DNA of 48,209 nt. Source: a virus. Positions 5,321 through 14,534 of the stretch are shown here, piece by piece. Every line of letters starts with the position of its first letter. The stretch's first letter is position 1. The stretch is from positions 1-48,209 of IMG/VR virus record IMGVR_UViG_3300028030_000015, one strand, 5' to 3'. The translations under genes and the position numbers were made by a program. The notes below the pieces were generated by a model. It did no database searches, was not told where the DNA came from, and saw only the letters and a program-made list of their open reading frames with translations.

Positions 5321-6755
5321 GTACATATTTTCTCCGCCTGGGGGTGTTTTGAGCCGATATTATTATGATAGGTCTCCGGTTTCAATCATTACCGGACCGC
5401 TCGGCTCGGCTAAGACAACCACAACATGCTACAAACACTTGGCCTTAATGATGGAGCAGGCCCCGAGCAGGAAAGGCGTCAGGCCCAGCCGATGTATCGC
5501 TATCAGGAACACTTACGGCGAATTGCTATCCACCACGGCAAAAGACTTTATCACGATATTTGAGGATCTCGGGAAGTTTAAACAAGGTGGATCTGCGCCC
5601 CCAAGTTTTAAGATGAGGTTTTGCCTGGCTGACGGGACGACGGTCGACCACGAAATGCTTTTTATTGCCCTGGATAGACCTCAACATATCAAGAAACTCC
5701 GTGGCCACCAGGTGACATGGTTTTGGCTATCAGAGACAAAGGAGTTACCAAAAGAGGTTATCGACATGGCAGATCTCCGGCATGGTCGTTATCCCTCAAT
5801 GCAGCTGGGCGGCGTGTTGCCAACGTACTCAGGGATGCTTGGCGATACAAATCAGTGTGACGAGGATCACTGGCTGTATGAGTTTCAAGAGGTTAAAAAG
5901 CCAGCAGGTGACCTGCCGGACTGGTCTTTTTTCGTTCAGCCCGGTGGTGTTAAAAAAGTTAACGGAAAATGGCTGCTCAATAAGCAGGCGGAAAACCTGG
6001 ATAACCTGCCTGCAGGGTATTATGACAAGCGGATTCAGGGTAAATCAGACGATTGGATAAAAGTTAACCTTGGCAACGAGTATGGGTTTGTCATGGATGG
6101 TAAACCAGTCCATCCTGAATATTCTGATGGGGTACACTGTGTAGATAATGTTGATTACCTGGTAGACGTGCCGATAATACTGGGCTTCGACTTCGGAAGA
6201 ACCCCGGCATGTGCCATTATTCAGCAGATAGGTGATTCCTGGTACTGCCTCGATGAGTTTGTAACTGTCAACATGTCTGCTGCCAAGTTTGCACCGTCAC
6301 TGATCACATACCTGGCGCATAATTACCCGGGGGCTGGATTTATTGGGTGGGGTGACCCGGCAGCTGCTAATAAAGGTGAGGTGGTTGAATACTCTGCCAT
6401 TGAGACGCTTAACGCATGTGGCATCCCGTGTGAGCCCTGCGAGACTCAAGACCCATTGCAACGACGGGCTGCGGTGTCTAACCCACTGACAGAGCTTGGA
6501 GTGTCTGGAAAGCCGCGTCTCTTGATATGCAAAAAGGCAAAAATGATAAGGAAGGGCCTGGCTGGTAAGTTTTGTTACAGGCGACTGCAGGTGGCCGGTG
6601 ATGCAAAGTATATGGACGTTCCGGACAAAAACGCCTGGTCACATCCCGTTGAGGCCCTTGAGTATGGGCTGTTAGGCGAGGGTGAGGGCGTGGCCCGGCT
6701 GATAGCAGGTAGTAACCAGCTCGATTATCAGGAGCGGCCTAACGCCCCGTATTGA
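5307..6755 (+). CDS. Terminase large subunit
   Basis: 482 residues from ATG 5307 (AGGGG just upstream); an ATG at 5283 lacks a ribosome site. It is the packaging motor. The ATPase Walker A is GPLGSAKT (residues 30-37) and the Walker B region is VTWFWLSE (136-143). The C-terminal RNase H-like nuclease shows its first Asp in LGFDFGRT (Asp295), a second acidic site in WGDP (Asp350) and a late acidic/His region in SHPVEALEY (~446). It cuts concatemers and drives DNA through the portal encoded downstream. Length and motif order are normal. Confidence 0.95.
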   Translation: MATHKYIFSPPGGVLSRYYYDRSPVSIITGPLGSAKTTTTCYKHLALMMEQAPSRKGVRPSRCIAIRNTYGELLSTTAKDFITIFEDLGKFKQGGSAPPSFKMRFCLADGTTVDHEMLFIALDRPQHIKKLRGHQVTWFWLSETKELPKEVIDMADLRHGRYPSMQLGGVLPTYSGMLGDTNQCDEDHWLYEFQEVKKPAGDLPDWSFFVQPGGVKKVNGKWLLNKQAENLDNLPAGYYDKRIQGKSDDWIKVNLGNEYGFVMDGKPVHPEYSDGVHCVDNVDYLVDVPIILGFDFGRTPACAIIQQIGDSWYCLDEFVTVNMSAAKFAPSLITYLAHNYPGAGFIGWGDPAAANKGEVVEYSAIETLNACGIPCEPCETQDPLQRRAAVSNPLTELGVSGKPRLLICKKAKMIRKGLAGKFCYRRLQVAGDAKYMDVPDKNAWSHPVEALEYGLLGEGEGVARLIAGSNQLDYQERPNAPY

Positions 6756-6793
6756 TCGGGTTTATTATTAATAACTGAAAAGGAGATGTCTAA

Positions 6794-7258
6794 ATGGCAC
6801 CAAGAAAACAAACACCTAAAAAATTACCAAAGACAGGCAATGAGAAGGAAACGAAGTCTACCCCTGATGACAACGCTGGCAGTGATGGGCAAGGTGCAGG
6901 TGTTGACGCCACGGTAAACGAAAATGTTTCACCGGCTGCAGGTGAGGAAAAGGAAAATACTCCGGCTGCAGGTGAAGGTGACACTGGTGAGGCTGCAGGT
7001 GAGGAAGGCAAAGACGACGCGACTATCGTTTCTGTTGAGAGCAGCGAGCCAAGTAAAAAGGTGGCGGCTTCCTCTCCGTGGAAGACTGTTGCCATTCTCA
7101 GTGATGATGAGATGCAGGTTGAGGCCGTTAATATCGGAGCCTACCAGCGGTCAGCTATGCTCTTGCGATTTAGGGTTGACGGCAAGTTGACAGGGACTGT
7201 TATCATGGCGGATCGGCTGCAATATAAAGACCACGATGGATCAATTAAGGCCAGGTGA
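6794..7258 (+). CDS. Head-operon protein with low-complexity N-terminus
   Basis: 154 residues, with an excellent ribosome site (AAGGAGA). The N-terminal ~85 residues are Lys-, Glu-, Gly- and Ala-rich and contain three copies of an AAGE motif, encoded by a repeated CCGGCTGCAGGTGA-like sequence at about 6930, 6960 and 6990. A compact C-terminal part (from SPWKTVAILSDDEM) looks folded. It lies between terminase and portal genes and is likely a minor head component, but the family is not recognised. Confidence 0.7.
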   Translation: MAPRKQTPKKLPKTGNEKETKSTPDDNAGSDGQGAGVDATVNENVSPAAGEEKENTPAAGEGDTGEAAGEEGKDDATIVSVESSEPSKKVAASSPWKTVAILSDDEMQVEAVNIGAYQRSAMLLRFRVDGKLTGTVIMADRLQYKDHDGSIKAR

Positions 7259-7264
7259 TAAGCC

Positions 7265-9382
7265 GTGAGGATTACAGAGGCTAACCCAATATTGCAAAAC
7301 CTGTTAAGCGATATAGCAGCGCAACCTCCCTGGAGGGGCGCTGCTGCTGTCGATATGGCATGGCGAGACAATATTCAGTGGACCAAGGAGCAGCGTGAGT
7401 ATTATGAGTCGCTGGGCCTGCCAAAAGATCTTTTTGTTAACTTGATGGCTGCGGCTATAGATGCCGTAACAGGGCATGAGGCTAAGCATCAGGTTGACTG
7501 GATGATTATCGGTGCCGACGAAGCTCACGATGAGATGGCAGAGGCGATTAACCATAAGCTCAACGATGTGATGCGCCTGTCAGATGCGAATCACGCATGT
7601 TCTGAGGCTTATGAGTCTCAGGCGTGTGTAGGTATCGGATGGGTTCATGTCTGTCGCAATCCTGATCTATTAGGGGCCTCCAAGTACCTGATAGAGGATG
7701 TCCACAGGGACGAAATGTTCTGGGACATGCGGAGCAGGTCAGAGGATCTGCGTCGAGATTGTCGATGGGTAGCCAGGCGACGGTTTTTCGATCACGACGA
7801 GGCAAAATCTTTCCTCCCTGGGAAATACCACGAGCTTGTTGATTATACATATTCTGACAGCCTGAGCATGGATATCAGCGAGGAAGGAATACAATATGAA
7901 TGGTTTGCCGACCTGAGTGAATATACAGATCCAATAGATTTGATCATGGATAACAATTCCGAGCGTAAAAGGATTGCTATCTATGAGGTGTATTACAAGG
8001 TTTTTGAAAAACGCGATTTGATAGCGATGCCTGGCGGCATGATGACGGAGTTTAAGCCGGGAAATCCTATTCATCTTGAGATGCTGGCGACAATGCAGGC
8101 GTCGTTACATAAAAGCATACCGGTAAATGTTGTCAGGGTCGCATGGTTTGTGGGACCGCATATTATTTATGATGGGCCAAGCTCTGCCCCTCACAATCAT
8201 TTCCCCTATATTCCTTTTTTTGGGCCAAGAGAGGATTCTACCAACGCACCTACCGGCTTGTTGCGCAGGATGCGAGGACCGCAGGAACAGTACAACAGAG
8301 CTGTAGTTGAGATCCAGCGTATATTAAGGAGCAGGAGAATCGAAAAAGACTCAGACGCTTTGATCGGAATGAATGATCAGCAGGCGGTGTTTGAGATAAA
8401 CAGGTCTGATGGAGTTATCAACCTCAAGGCCGGCAGGAAATTTCAGGTTATCAGGGAATGGGAAAAAATAGCAGTCCTTGAGAGGATCTGCGAACGGGCC
8501 CGTGGTGAGATTAACGCCGCTTCTGGTATTTATCAGACGTTTCAGGGGCAGACAGAGGCTAGTCAGTCAGGGATAGCGGTTGAGAGCATCGCCGAACTTG
8601 GAGCGCAGACGCTTGGCAAAATCAACGCAAACTATCAGCTGGGCCGTAAAATGGTCGGGGATCTGGTGTTCTCATATCTGGTTGAGGACATCGGCGTAAA
8701 TCCTGAAGTGGTGAAAATCCCGCAGCAGATAGGGCAGGCAAAAAAGATGGTCGTGCTCAATGACGGCATTAATAACAGGGTCGCCACTTTCAGGGGGCAG
8801 GTTGCATTGCAACCGGTGCATACAAGCGCTGGTTACAGGCAACATGCCCACCAGCGCATAACCGGTATTATTGATAAAATGCCGGATGATTTCAAGCCAA
8901 TACTGCTCCCGTTTTGGATCGAGAGTTCAGACATGCCAAAAAAAGAGCAGGCCATGAAGCTTATAAACAAAAAACTTGGCTACGAGGAAGACGAGAACAA
9001 GCGGGCAGAGATGGAGGCGCAACAAGAAAATGAAGCGCAACAGCAAAAAGAAATGGAAACCAGGGCTCTCCTTGCTGACATTGCGGAAAAAGAGGCGTCT
9101 GCAAAGGATAAAAAAGCCCAGGCCAATAATCACCTGGCTGATGCTCTTAAAAAACGGGTAGAAACGGCCAAGCTGTTAAGAGAGTTTAAACTGATTGGCT
9201 CTCCAGGCCAGCAGGCAGGGAGTGGAAGTGCTGATCAGGAAATGCAGGGAGGCCAGGCCGATCACTTGGCGAACCCTGTCCCTCGGGGTATAGGGAGAAC
9301 GGAAGAACCGGCGCAGCAATACCCTGTAGCGCCCCACCCTGACAAGCGGTTGCAAAGCCTGTCCCGTGAGACAACACTGTAA
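7265..9382 (+). CDS. Portal protein, P22-like
   Basis: 705 residues from a GTG start, right behind the previous gene. The size (P22 gp1 is 725) and features fit the P22 portal family: an N-terminal helical start, the VTGHEAKHQVDWMIIGAD region, a conserved 'WVHVCRNPD...HRDEMFWDMRS' block, and the INAASGIYQTFQGQTEASQSG region near residues 415-440. Last comes a long Glu/Gln/Lys-rich helical barrel-like C-terminus (residues ~560-640). Twelve copies form the ring at one capsid vertex through which DNA is packaged by terminase and ejected. The Gln/Gly-rich tail (last 60 residues) looks disordered. Confidence 0.85.
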   Translation: MRITEANPILQNLLSDIAAQPPWRGAAAVDMAWRDNIQWTKEQREYYESLGLPKDLFVNLMAAAIDAVTGHEAKHQVDWMIIGADEAHDEMAEAINHKLNDVMRLSDANHACSEAYESQACVGIGWVHVCRNPDLLGASKYLIEDVHRDEMFWDMRSRSEDLRRDCRWVARRRFFDHDEAKSFLPGKYHELVDYTYSDSLSMDISEEGIQYEWFADLSEYTDPIDLIMDNNSERKRIAIYEVYYKVFEKRDLIAMPGGMMTEFKPGNPIHLEMLATMQASLHKSIPVNVVRVAWFVGPHIIYDGPSSAPHNHFPYIPFFGPREDSTNAPTGLLRRMRGPQEQYNRAVVEIQRILRSRRIEKDSDALIGMNDQQAVFEINRSDGVINLKAGRKFQVIREWEKIAVLERICERARGEINAASGIYQTFQGQTEASQSGIAVESIAELGAQTLGKINANYQLGRKMVGDLVFSYLVEDIGVNPEVVKIPQQIGQAKKMVVLNDGINNRVATFRGQVALQPVHTSAGYRQHAHQRITGIIDKMPDDFKPILLPFWIESSDMPKKEQAMKLINKKLGYEEDENKRAEMEAQQENEAQQQKEMETRALLADIAEKEASAKDKKAQANNHLADALKKRVETAKLLREFKLIGSPGQQAGSGSADQEMQGGQADHLANPVPRGIGRTEEPAQQYPVAPHPDKRLQSLSRETTL

Positions 9383-9399
9383 AAACAAGGAGAGATTTT

Positions 9400-10464
9400 A
9401 TGAGTACGGATAGTAAACTGGATGACATTGATAATCTGAGCCATGAGGAACTTGTCGCTCTTGAGGACAGTTTGATTGAGGGCGAAGAGACCGGCGGTGA
9501 AGATGCTGCTGAGCAGAACCAGACGGTAGTGGATAAATCCGAAAGCGATAGCGACGACTCGGCCGGCACAGAAGGCGAACAGCCTGCCGGTGGAGAAGAT
9601 GCCGCAGAACCGGAGGTCTCCATACAGGACGGAGAACCTGCTACAGGTAACAGCGAAGAGGATGATCCCGTAAAGCACATAAGCCCACCCTCAAAGTGGG
9701 CAGCCGAAAGGCAGCGACGGCGGGAGTTGAAAGCGGAGCTTGATGCAGCTCGGGAAAAAGCGGCCATGGCTGAACAGATGGAAGCTGAACTTGCCGAACT
9801 GAAGGATAAGCTCAACTGGATAGAGCAAACCGTGGAACGTAAAGGAATTGATCTCCCAGACGGCCCCATGGAAGCGTTCTCTGACGAGAATATCAATGAA
9901 ATACGGGATGAATATGGCGATGAGCTGGCCGACATGATGGCGGCTGCCGCTATGATCATTAAGAGGCAGGGTGGCGATAACCCCGGGAAGGCTATGCCAG
10001 ATCCGGAGCCTGAGCCTGCTCCTGGCGAGAAGGAAACAACGTCAGCAGCGCAACCAAATGATGAGATGGTAAACAGAGCCATTTCTGAGGCGATAGAGTC
10101 GAATGATGATCTCTCTTATTGGAGAGAGAAATCGCCTGCGTTGTGGAAACTGGCTGTTGAAAAAGATGATCAACTCCTTAAAGATCCAGAGTACCAAAAA
10201 CTCTCCTTTGAAGAGCGGTTTGAAAAAGTTGTAACAGAGGTGAAGCAGGATATCAAAGGCGGTACCGGAAAGGCACAGCCAGATCAGGCGGAGATGCCCG
10301 ACTCGCTCACCGGTGCTCAAGGTGCCGCCCCTGCCGTTAACGATAACAATAACAATGCCTTGAACAAGATTCTCTCAACAGATGATCCGGATAAGCAGTT
10401 AGAACTTTATAACCGTTTGTCAGAGTCTGAACGAGATGAAGTTGACAAGGCGCTTAATATTTGA
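9400..10464 (+). CDS. Scaffolding protein
   Basis: 354 residues with ribosome site AAGGAGA. The protein is very acidic and dominated by Asp, Glu and Ala. It has a disordered N-terminal ~90 residues, a long predicted coiled coil (AAERQRRRELKAELDAAREKA onward, residues ~105-150), another acidic linker, and a short charged helical C-terminus. This composition and the place between portal and capsid genes match podovirus scaffolding proteins, which line the procapsid and bind capsid protein through the C-terminus. Sequence motifs are not diagnostic, so the call rests on composition and order. Confidence 0.75.
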   Translation: MSTDSKLDDIDNLSHEELVALEDSLIEGEETGGEDAAEQNQTVVDKSESDSDDSAGTEGEQPAGGEDAAEPEVSIQDGEPATGNSEEDDPVKHISPPSKWAAERQRRRELKAELDAAREKAAMAEQMEAELAELKDKLNWIEQTVERKGIDLPDGPMEAFSDENINEIRDEYGDELADMMAAAAMIIKRQGGDNPGKAMPDPEPEPAPGEKETTSAAQPNDEMVNRAISEAIESNDDLSYWREKSPALWKLAVEKDDQLLKDPEYQKLSFEERFEKVVTEVKQDIKGGTGKAQPDQAEMPDSLTGAQGAAPAVNDNNNNALNKILSTDDPDKQLELYNRLSESERDEVDKALNI

Positions 10465-10471
10465 GGCCAAC

Positions 10472-10570
10472 ATGAAACTTGAGGATTTTTTAAGAATTCT
10501 GGTTCGGGTGGCCAAACATTTTGTTGCTATCTCTGAGCAGGAATTGAATAAGGGAAAAGCAAAGAAGTAA
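10472..10570 (+). CDS. Small basic helical protein after scaffold gene
   Basis: A 32-residue frame with GAGG correctly spaced from its ATG, 7 bases after the scaffold stop. It reads as one amphipathic helix (MKLEDFLRILVRVAKHF and so on) with a Lys-rich end. Its size is below common gene-calling cut-offs. Good ribosome site and tight spacing favour translation. Function unknown; it could assist assembly together with the scaffold. Confidence 0.45.
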   Translation: MKLEDFLRILVRVAKHFVAISEQELNKGKAKK

Positions 10571-10582
10571 AAACGAAGTAAC

Positions 10583-10617
10583 CACCCCACCCTCGCATCT
10601 TGTGCCACGGTGGGGTG
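10583..10617 (+). other. mRNA hairpin without T run
   Basis: A 9-bp perfect stem CACCCCACC / GGTGGGGTG with a 17-base loop lies between scaffold and capsid genes. There is no T run after it, so it is more likely an mRNA stability or processing element than a terminator. Confidence 0.55.
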
Positions 10618-10638
10618 AAGCCCGTCACGCCATAAAGG

Positions 10639-10677
10639 CCTCATGGGAATAGACAATTAACTCTCTATTCTACGAGG
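10639..10677 (+). promoter_or_regulatory. Hairpin that pairs the capsid gene ribosome site
   Basis: CCTC (10639-10642) can pair with the GAGG Shine-Dalgarno (10674-10677) of the capsid gene. An inner 7-bp stem GAATAGA / TCTATTC (10647-10653 with 10664-10670) supports this. Capsid translation could therefore be controlled by RNA structure. Confidence 0.5.
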
Positions 10678-10684
10678 TATTATC

Positions 10685-11902
10685 ATGGCAGATTCTCGCC
10701 AAGTCCTTGCGGACAGAATTGTATTCGGAGAGTGCCATAAGCAGCACTCTCTTCCTAACCTGCTCACTGCCGACGCACCGAGCATGATCAGCGCCCAGGA
10801 TGGCAAAAAGCAGACCCCTCCAACAGCCCCTGTTGTTCAGATCAATGACCTGAGCAAAACCCATGGTAACCAGGTCGGTGTTACCATTATTCACGATCTT
10901 GTTCAAAAACCGTCAATGGGCATAACCAAGCGTGACGGCTATGAAGAGGATATCAGCGAAGCTACCTTTAAAATGCGGATTGACCAGTATCACCATGCGG
11001 TAAAAGTGCCGCTGATGATGGAAGCGCAAAAGGTTGGTTACAATCGGAAGAAGCTAGGTCGTCCGTTGCTGGCCAAATATCACGGCAATGTGAACGATGA
11101 GATTGCGTTGACCATGCTCGCTGGTGCCCGTGGCACAGCATCAGGCAGCGACCGCATACTCCCCCTTGCGTCTGATCCTGATTTTGCAGAGATCATGGTT
11201 AATGACGTGACTGCTCCCACCTATGACAGAAAATTCTATTGTGGTGATGCCGGATCAATCGACGGCTCTGACGGGGCTGCCATAACAAACGCAGACATCT
11301 TTACCGCTGCAGACACCAGAAAATTCAAAGAAAAAATTGAACTGATGTCTCATCCTCCCCAGCCTGTAAGTCTGGGCGGAAGCGACAAATCACCCGGCAC
11401 CGATCCCATGTACGTTGCGTTTATCACGCCTAAAATGTGGACTGATTATGAAGCGTCCTCGACGGATTTTCAGCACTACGTTTCAAATGCCATTAAGCGT
11501 ACTTCAGGGTTCAATCATCCGCTGTTCAAAGGCGAGATGTTCATGAAAGATAACATCCTCTTTCGCCGCTATTTGAAGCCTATCAGCTGGAAGGAAGGCG
11601 AATCTGTCAAGGTATGTGACAGCGTTGACGATGCGACAGAAGTCGATCAGGTCGTGCCCGCAGGCGTTAACGTGGAGCGTGGAATCATTCTCGGGGGGCA
11701 GGCGTTGGCCATGGCCTATGGCAATGTTCTCCCCGGCGGAATGGGTAACTTTAAGATGGACGGTGAAGTTTACAATCAGAATGCCTGGTGGCGTCAATGG
11801 ATGGACTGGGTACTTGGACTTGCCAAGGTACGCTTTAAGGATAATGCCGGCCGGATGAATGATTACGGTGTTTGTGCATTTGACGCAGCTGTAAGCGGAT
11901 AG
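10685..11902 (+). CDS. Major capsid protein, N4 gp56/DUF4043-like
   Basis: 405 residues, GAGG ribosome site. The order after portal and scaffold, the length, and the text pattern support the call: an N-terminal 'VFGECHKQHSLPNLLT' arm, 'VTIIHDLVQKPSMG..GDG-like YEEDIS', 'DQYHHAVKVPLMMEAQKVGYN', and the C-terminal 'GVNVERGIILGGQALAMAYG' block. The last block recalls the phage capsid family represented by N4 gp56 (DUF4043), which has an HK97-type fold. It forms the icosahedral shell. The assignment to that family is from memory of its motifs; assignment as major capsid protein is secure from context. Confidence 0.85.
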   Translation: MADSRQVLADRIVFGECHKQHSLPNLLTADAPSMISAQDGKKQTPPTAPVVQINDLSKTHGNQVGVTIIHDLVQKPSMGITKRDGYEEDISEATFKMRIDQYHHAVKVPLMMEAQKVGYNRKKLGRPLLAKYHGNVNDEIALTMLAGARGTASGSDRILPLASDPDFAEIMVNDVTAPTYDRKFYCGDAGSIDGSDGAAITNADIFTAADTRKFKEKIELMSHPPQPVSLGGSDKSPGTDPMYVAFITPKMWTDYEASSTDFQHYVSNAIKRTSGFNHPLFKGEMFMKDNILFRRYLKPISWKEGESVKVCDSVDDATEVDQVVPAGVNVERGIILGGQALAMAYGNVLPGGMGNFKMDGEVYNQNAWWRQWMDWVLGLAKVRFKDNAGRMNDYGVCAFDAAVSG

Positions 11903-11926
11903 CCGATCAGTAATGAAGGTTATAAC

Positions 11927-11976
11927 TTGTGGCGCTGAGATGTTTTGTCTCGGGGCCACAATAATTTGTTTTTTTT
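11927..11976 (+). terminator. Partial terminator after capsid gene
   Basis: The stem TTGTGGC...CTGAGA pairs with TCTCGG..GCCACAA (11927-11961), and an 8-T run follows after 7 bases. The gap before the T run makes it weak. It may reduce transcription of the genes after the abundant capsid gene. Confidence 0.45.
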
Positions 11977-11988
11977 GGGAGAAATACA

Positions 11989-12393
11989 ATGCAATCACAG
12001 AACTATAAATCACCGGCTTGTGAGTCTGGAGTCGGTAACGTCTCCGCTGATGTGCAGTCCTATACATTTGCGGGCAATGAGCCTAACGGGACAGTTGTAC
12101 TCATGCGCAGGATGTCTGAATACAACTCATACCTGCGGATTACCGCCATTGCAGAGTCAGGCATGACCGGTTCCATTGATATTGGTTATGCGTCACGGGA
12201 CGAAAACCAGATCGACGATACCAAGTTTTTTAAGGATGCGATTGATCTGTCAGTGGCTAATCAGGCCGTAATTGCAGATGTCAGAGAAGTGCCTTTTAAG
12301 CATGATATTACGATATTGATTGCTACCAACAATGCTGGCAATGCCGATAAAAAGGTAAAACTGCTGGTTGAATTTATCAACACTGCCGGGTAG
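11989..12393 (+). CDS. Small head protein, possible decoration protein
   Basis: 134 residues, GGGAG ribosome site. Predicted all-beta, with alternating hydrophobics and no long helix (for example SYLRITAIAESGMTGSIDIGY, then VKLLVEFINTAG at the end). It directly follows the capsid gene and a partial terminator, the usual place for a capsid decoration or cement protein. No family is recognised, so the role is inference from position and fold type. Confidence 0.6.
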   Translation: MQSQNYKSPACESGVGNVSADVQSYTFAGNEPNGTVVLMRRMSEYNSYLRITAIAESGMTGSIDIGYASRDENQIDDTKFFKDAIDLSVANQAVIADVREVPFKHDITILIATNNAGNADKKVKLLVEFINTAG

Positions 12394-12412
12394 TTCGGCT
12401 CTGTTATTAATG

Positions 12413-12449
12413 ACGCTGAGTATGGGCGGAATTTGCCCGTGCTCAGCGT
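12413..12449 (+). other. Intercistronic hairpin
   Basis: A strong hairpin with stem ACGCTGAG/CTCAGCGT plus inner GGGC/GCCC around a 7-base loop. No T run follows. It lies 25 bases before the next start codon and is a probable mRNA-processing or stability structure. Confidence 0.55.
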
Positions 12450-12473
12450 GCAACGGACTGGTTAGGTAAAGAG

Positions 12474-13133
12474 ATGAACGCACCTGATTTGATCAGTGAA
12501 ATTATTGATATCGTTGACAGCGAACCGTACGATTTTAGAGATCTCATCTTAAAATATCTAAATCAATCCATTGTCTCTGTCTCTGAGACATTATTGCTGC
12601 CAGATCTGGCGGACGGTCACGAAGTTGTAACTACGGCAATAAATGGGTACAGCGCCCCGTTGCCTGATGACTACCATAAAGGCCTGTTTCTTGCCAACGT
12701 GGATGGAAAAGAAATTGATATTCACAAAGATTTAAAAACACTCTCAATGATGATGGGGACTGTCTCTGCCGGTAAAACAGGGGACGTTGCGGGTGTTGCT
12801 GTTAATGGAAAGAATTTAATTTATCAATCTGTCCCCTCCGCCGCTGTAGACATTGAGCTGTTTTATTATCGCAGACCTGGCGTTGTCGAGGATAAAAAAA
12901 CAAGTTTTCCCGAGGGCCTGGCAAATAATGATGACTTTGACTGGTGCCTGATACATAAAGCCTGCAGCAAGATATTTAATAAAATTGAGGATGGAATAGA
13001 GGGGGCAAAGGTAAACACGAACAAGCATGAAGCGCAATTCAATGAACGATTGGCAAATCTTGATGTTTACGCATATCGAGAAGGGATTAGTTTTCCGGTC
13101 CGGCCAGCGTGTAATCTTCGGTGGTTAGGGTAA
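12474..13133 (+). CDS. Probable head-to-tail adaptor protein
   Basis: 219 residues, AGGT-type ribosome site. The N-terminal half begins with a helix (APDLISEIIDIVDSEPYDFRDLILKYLNQ) like those of podovirus gp4-type adaptors. It then has a beta-rich middle, and the C-terminal half has a long helix with Lys/Glu/Asn that would lie along the portal. Position after capsid/decoration and before tail-type genes fits an adaptor ring that docks under the portal. No diagnostic motif. Confidence 0.6.
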   Translation: MNAPDLISEIIDIVDSEPYDFRDLILKYLNQSIVSVSETLLLPDLADGHEVVTTAINGYSAPLPDDYHKGLFLANVDGKEIDIHKDLKTLSMMMGTVSAGKTGDVAGVAVNGKNLIYQSVPSAAVDIELFYYRRPGVVEDKKTSFPEGLANNDDFDWCLIHKACSKIFNKIEDGIEGAKVNTNKHEAQFNERLANLDVYAYREGISFPVRPACNLRWLG

Positions 13134-13136
13134 ACC

Positions 13137-14048
13137 TTGAAAAAAATCTCTATATGCAGCGCTATTTCCGGCCTTGACACTATCGTTGATCCTGTACGGG
13201 TTCAGCATGACGGGACTGTTGCGGGTCTGTCGTCGTGTAGCAATGTTCGCATAGACAGGACTGGCCGAATAGGCATGAGGCGTGGAACATTGCTCAAGTT
13301 TGCCGGAGCGTACCATTCGGTGTTTTGCAACAATGGAGATACCTTTGTCGGGCTGAACTTTGATAACGACACTTCTATCATGCAGATCAAACGTGATCAT
13401 GTGCATGGTGTCAGGAGCGGATTAACCAAGGGAGCTCGTATTTGGTACTGCCAGGTTGGTAGAAAGACCTTTTACAGCAATGGTTTTCAAAACGGATTTA
13501 TTGAGGATGGGGTTTCTCATCCATGGCCAGCAGCAAACTATACCGGGCCGACAACCACAAAACAGTTTGCCGAAGCCCCAAGAGGCACCATGCTGTTCTG
13601 GTGGGCCGGGCATATCTTTATTGTGGTTGATAAGGCCTTGATGTGGTCACAACCCATGAACTACGGGACGTTTCGCCTCGACGCTAACCATGTGCAGTTT
13701 GATAGCCCGATACAAATGGTTAAGCCGGTTGCGGGTGGGGTCTTTGTATCTGATGCTGATGTGACATGGTTTTTCAGGGGAAGTAAGCCTGGTGAGTTTA
13801 TCCAGGAGCTGAAAGCAAATTATCCGGCTCTGTATGGCAGCCAGGGCCTTGATTCTCCTGACGCAATTGATTTTGGCTTTGAAGTCCCTGGCCTGTGCGC
13901 TGTCTGGAATTCAGCACAAGGCCATTGTATCGGCCTGCCGGACGGTACGATGATGAACGTGATAAACAAAAAAGTGAAATATCCAACAGGGTATAACAAT
14001 GGGGCATGTCTTGTCGATGGTTCCCATATCATAGCAACAGGTTATTAG
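13137..14048 (+). CDS. Probable tail hub/stopper protein with beta-propeller-like repeats
   Basis: 303 residues from a TTG start 4 bases after the previous gene. The opening 'AISGLDTIVDPVRVQHDGTVAGLSSCSNVRIDRTGRIGMRRGT' resembles the first blade-like unit of phage tail hub or 'stabilisation' proteins, which list a set of parameters and then a column of beta blades. The rest continues in short beta units with aromatic/Gly turns (WWAGHIFIVV, WFFRGSKPGEF). It probably closes the tail below the adaptor. The exact family is not certain; P22 gp10-like proteins are longer. Confidence 0.55.
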   Translation: MKKISICSAISGLDTIVDPVRVQHDGTVAGLSSCSNVRIDRTGRIGMRRGTLLKFAGAYHSVFCNNGDTFVGLNFDNDTSIMQIKRDHVHGVRSGLTKGARIWYCQVGRKTFYSNGFQNGFIEDGVSHPWPAANYTGPTTTKQFAEAPRGTMLFWWAGHIFIVVDKALMWSQPMNYGTFRLDANHVQFDSPIQMVKPVAGGVFVSDADVTWFFRGSKPGEFIQELKANYPALYGSQGLDSPDAIDFGFEVPGLCAVWNSAQGHCIGLPDGTMMNVINKKVKYPTGYNNGACLVDGSHIIATGY

Positions 14049-14058
14049 GAGTAAGATA

Positions 14059-14520
14059 ATGTCAGAAAGACGATCTACAGGGTTCCGGAATGCCCTGGGA
14101 ACTGCTGGAGCAGGCAATTACCCGGACATTTTAGCCAATGGAGTTATTGGCGTCTTTACCGGGACACAGCCAACCGATGCCGATCAGACGGAAGCCGGAA
14201 GCACGTTGTTGGGGTACATGACAAAAGATGCTCAACCATTTATCCCAGGTCAGCCCACCAATGGTCTTAATTTTGAGGCTGCTACCAATGGCATAATGTC
14301 TAAATCATCTACCGAAACATGGCAAATGGTTGTCCTGGTTGACGGGTACGCCGGTTGGTTTCGCCATTATGACAATGATCGTGTGACAGGGGCAAGCACC
14401 ACCGCTAAACGGCTCGACGGAGCTATATCTACAGGATCAAGCACGGAAATCACCATGGCCAGTACCAGACTCAAGGCGGGTGAAACTGTTACCCTTGATT
14501 CATACCAAATTGCTCTGTAA
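14059..14520 (+). CDS. Tail/virion protein, paralogue of 14945-15391
   Basis: 153 residues, AGGAG ribosome site. The C-terminal half (GWFRHYDNDRVTGASTTAKRLDG...GETVTLDSYQIAL) aligns by eye with the C-terminal half of the protein at 14945-15391 (YYRVCDVADTNAASTTALRLQG...DDQRIDYFTIGLPE). This suggests duplication of a beta-sandwich structural module. The N-terminal part is Gly/Asn-rich. Probably a minor tail or neck component. Confidence 0.6.
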   Translation: MSERRSTGFRNALGTAGAGNYPDILANGVIGVFTGTQPTDADQTEAGSTLLGYMTKDAQPFIPGQPTNGLNFEAATNGIMSKSSTETWQMVVLVDGYAGWFRHYDNDRVTGASTTAKRLDGAISTGSSTEITMASTRLKAGETVTLDSYQIAL

Positions 14521-14534
14521 ACGAGGTTATAATT

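Noticed and set aside
9186-10082. 298-residue leftward open frame opposite the scaffold gene
   Set aside because: Ser-rich antisense of a Glu/Asp/Ala-rich gene; no ribosome site and no family pattern. A usual shadow of acidic, GC-rich coding sequence.
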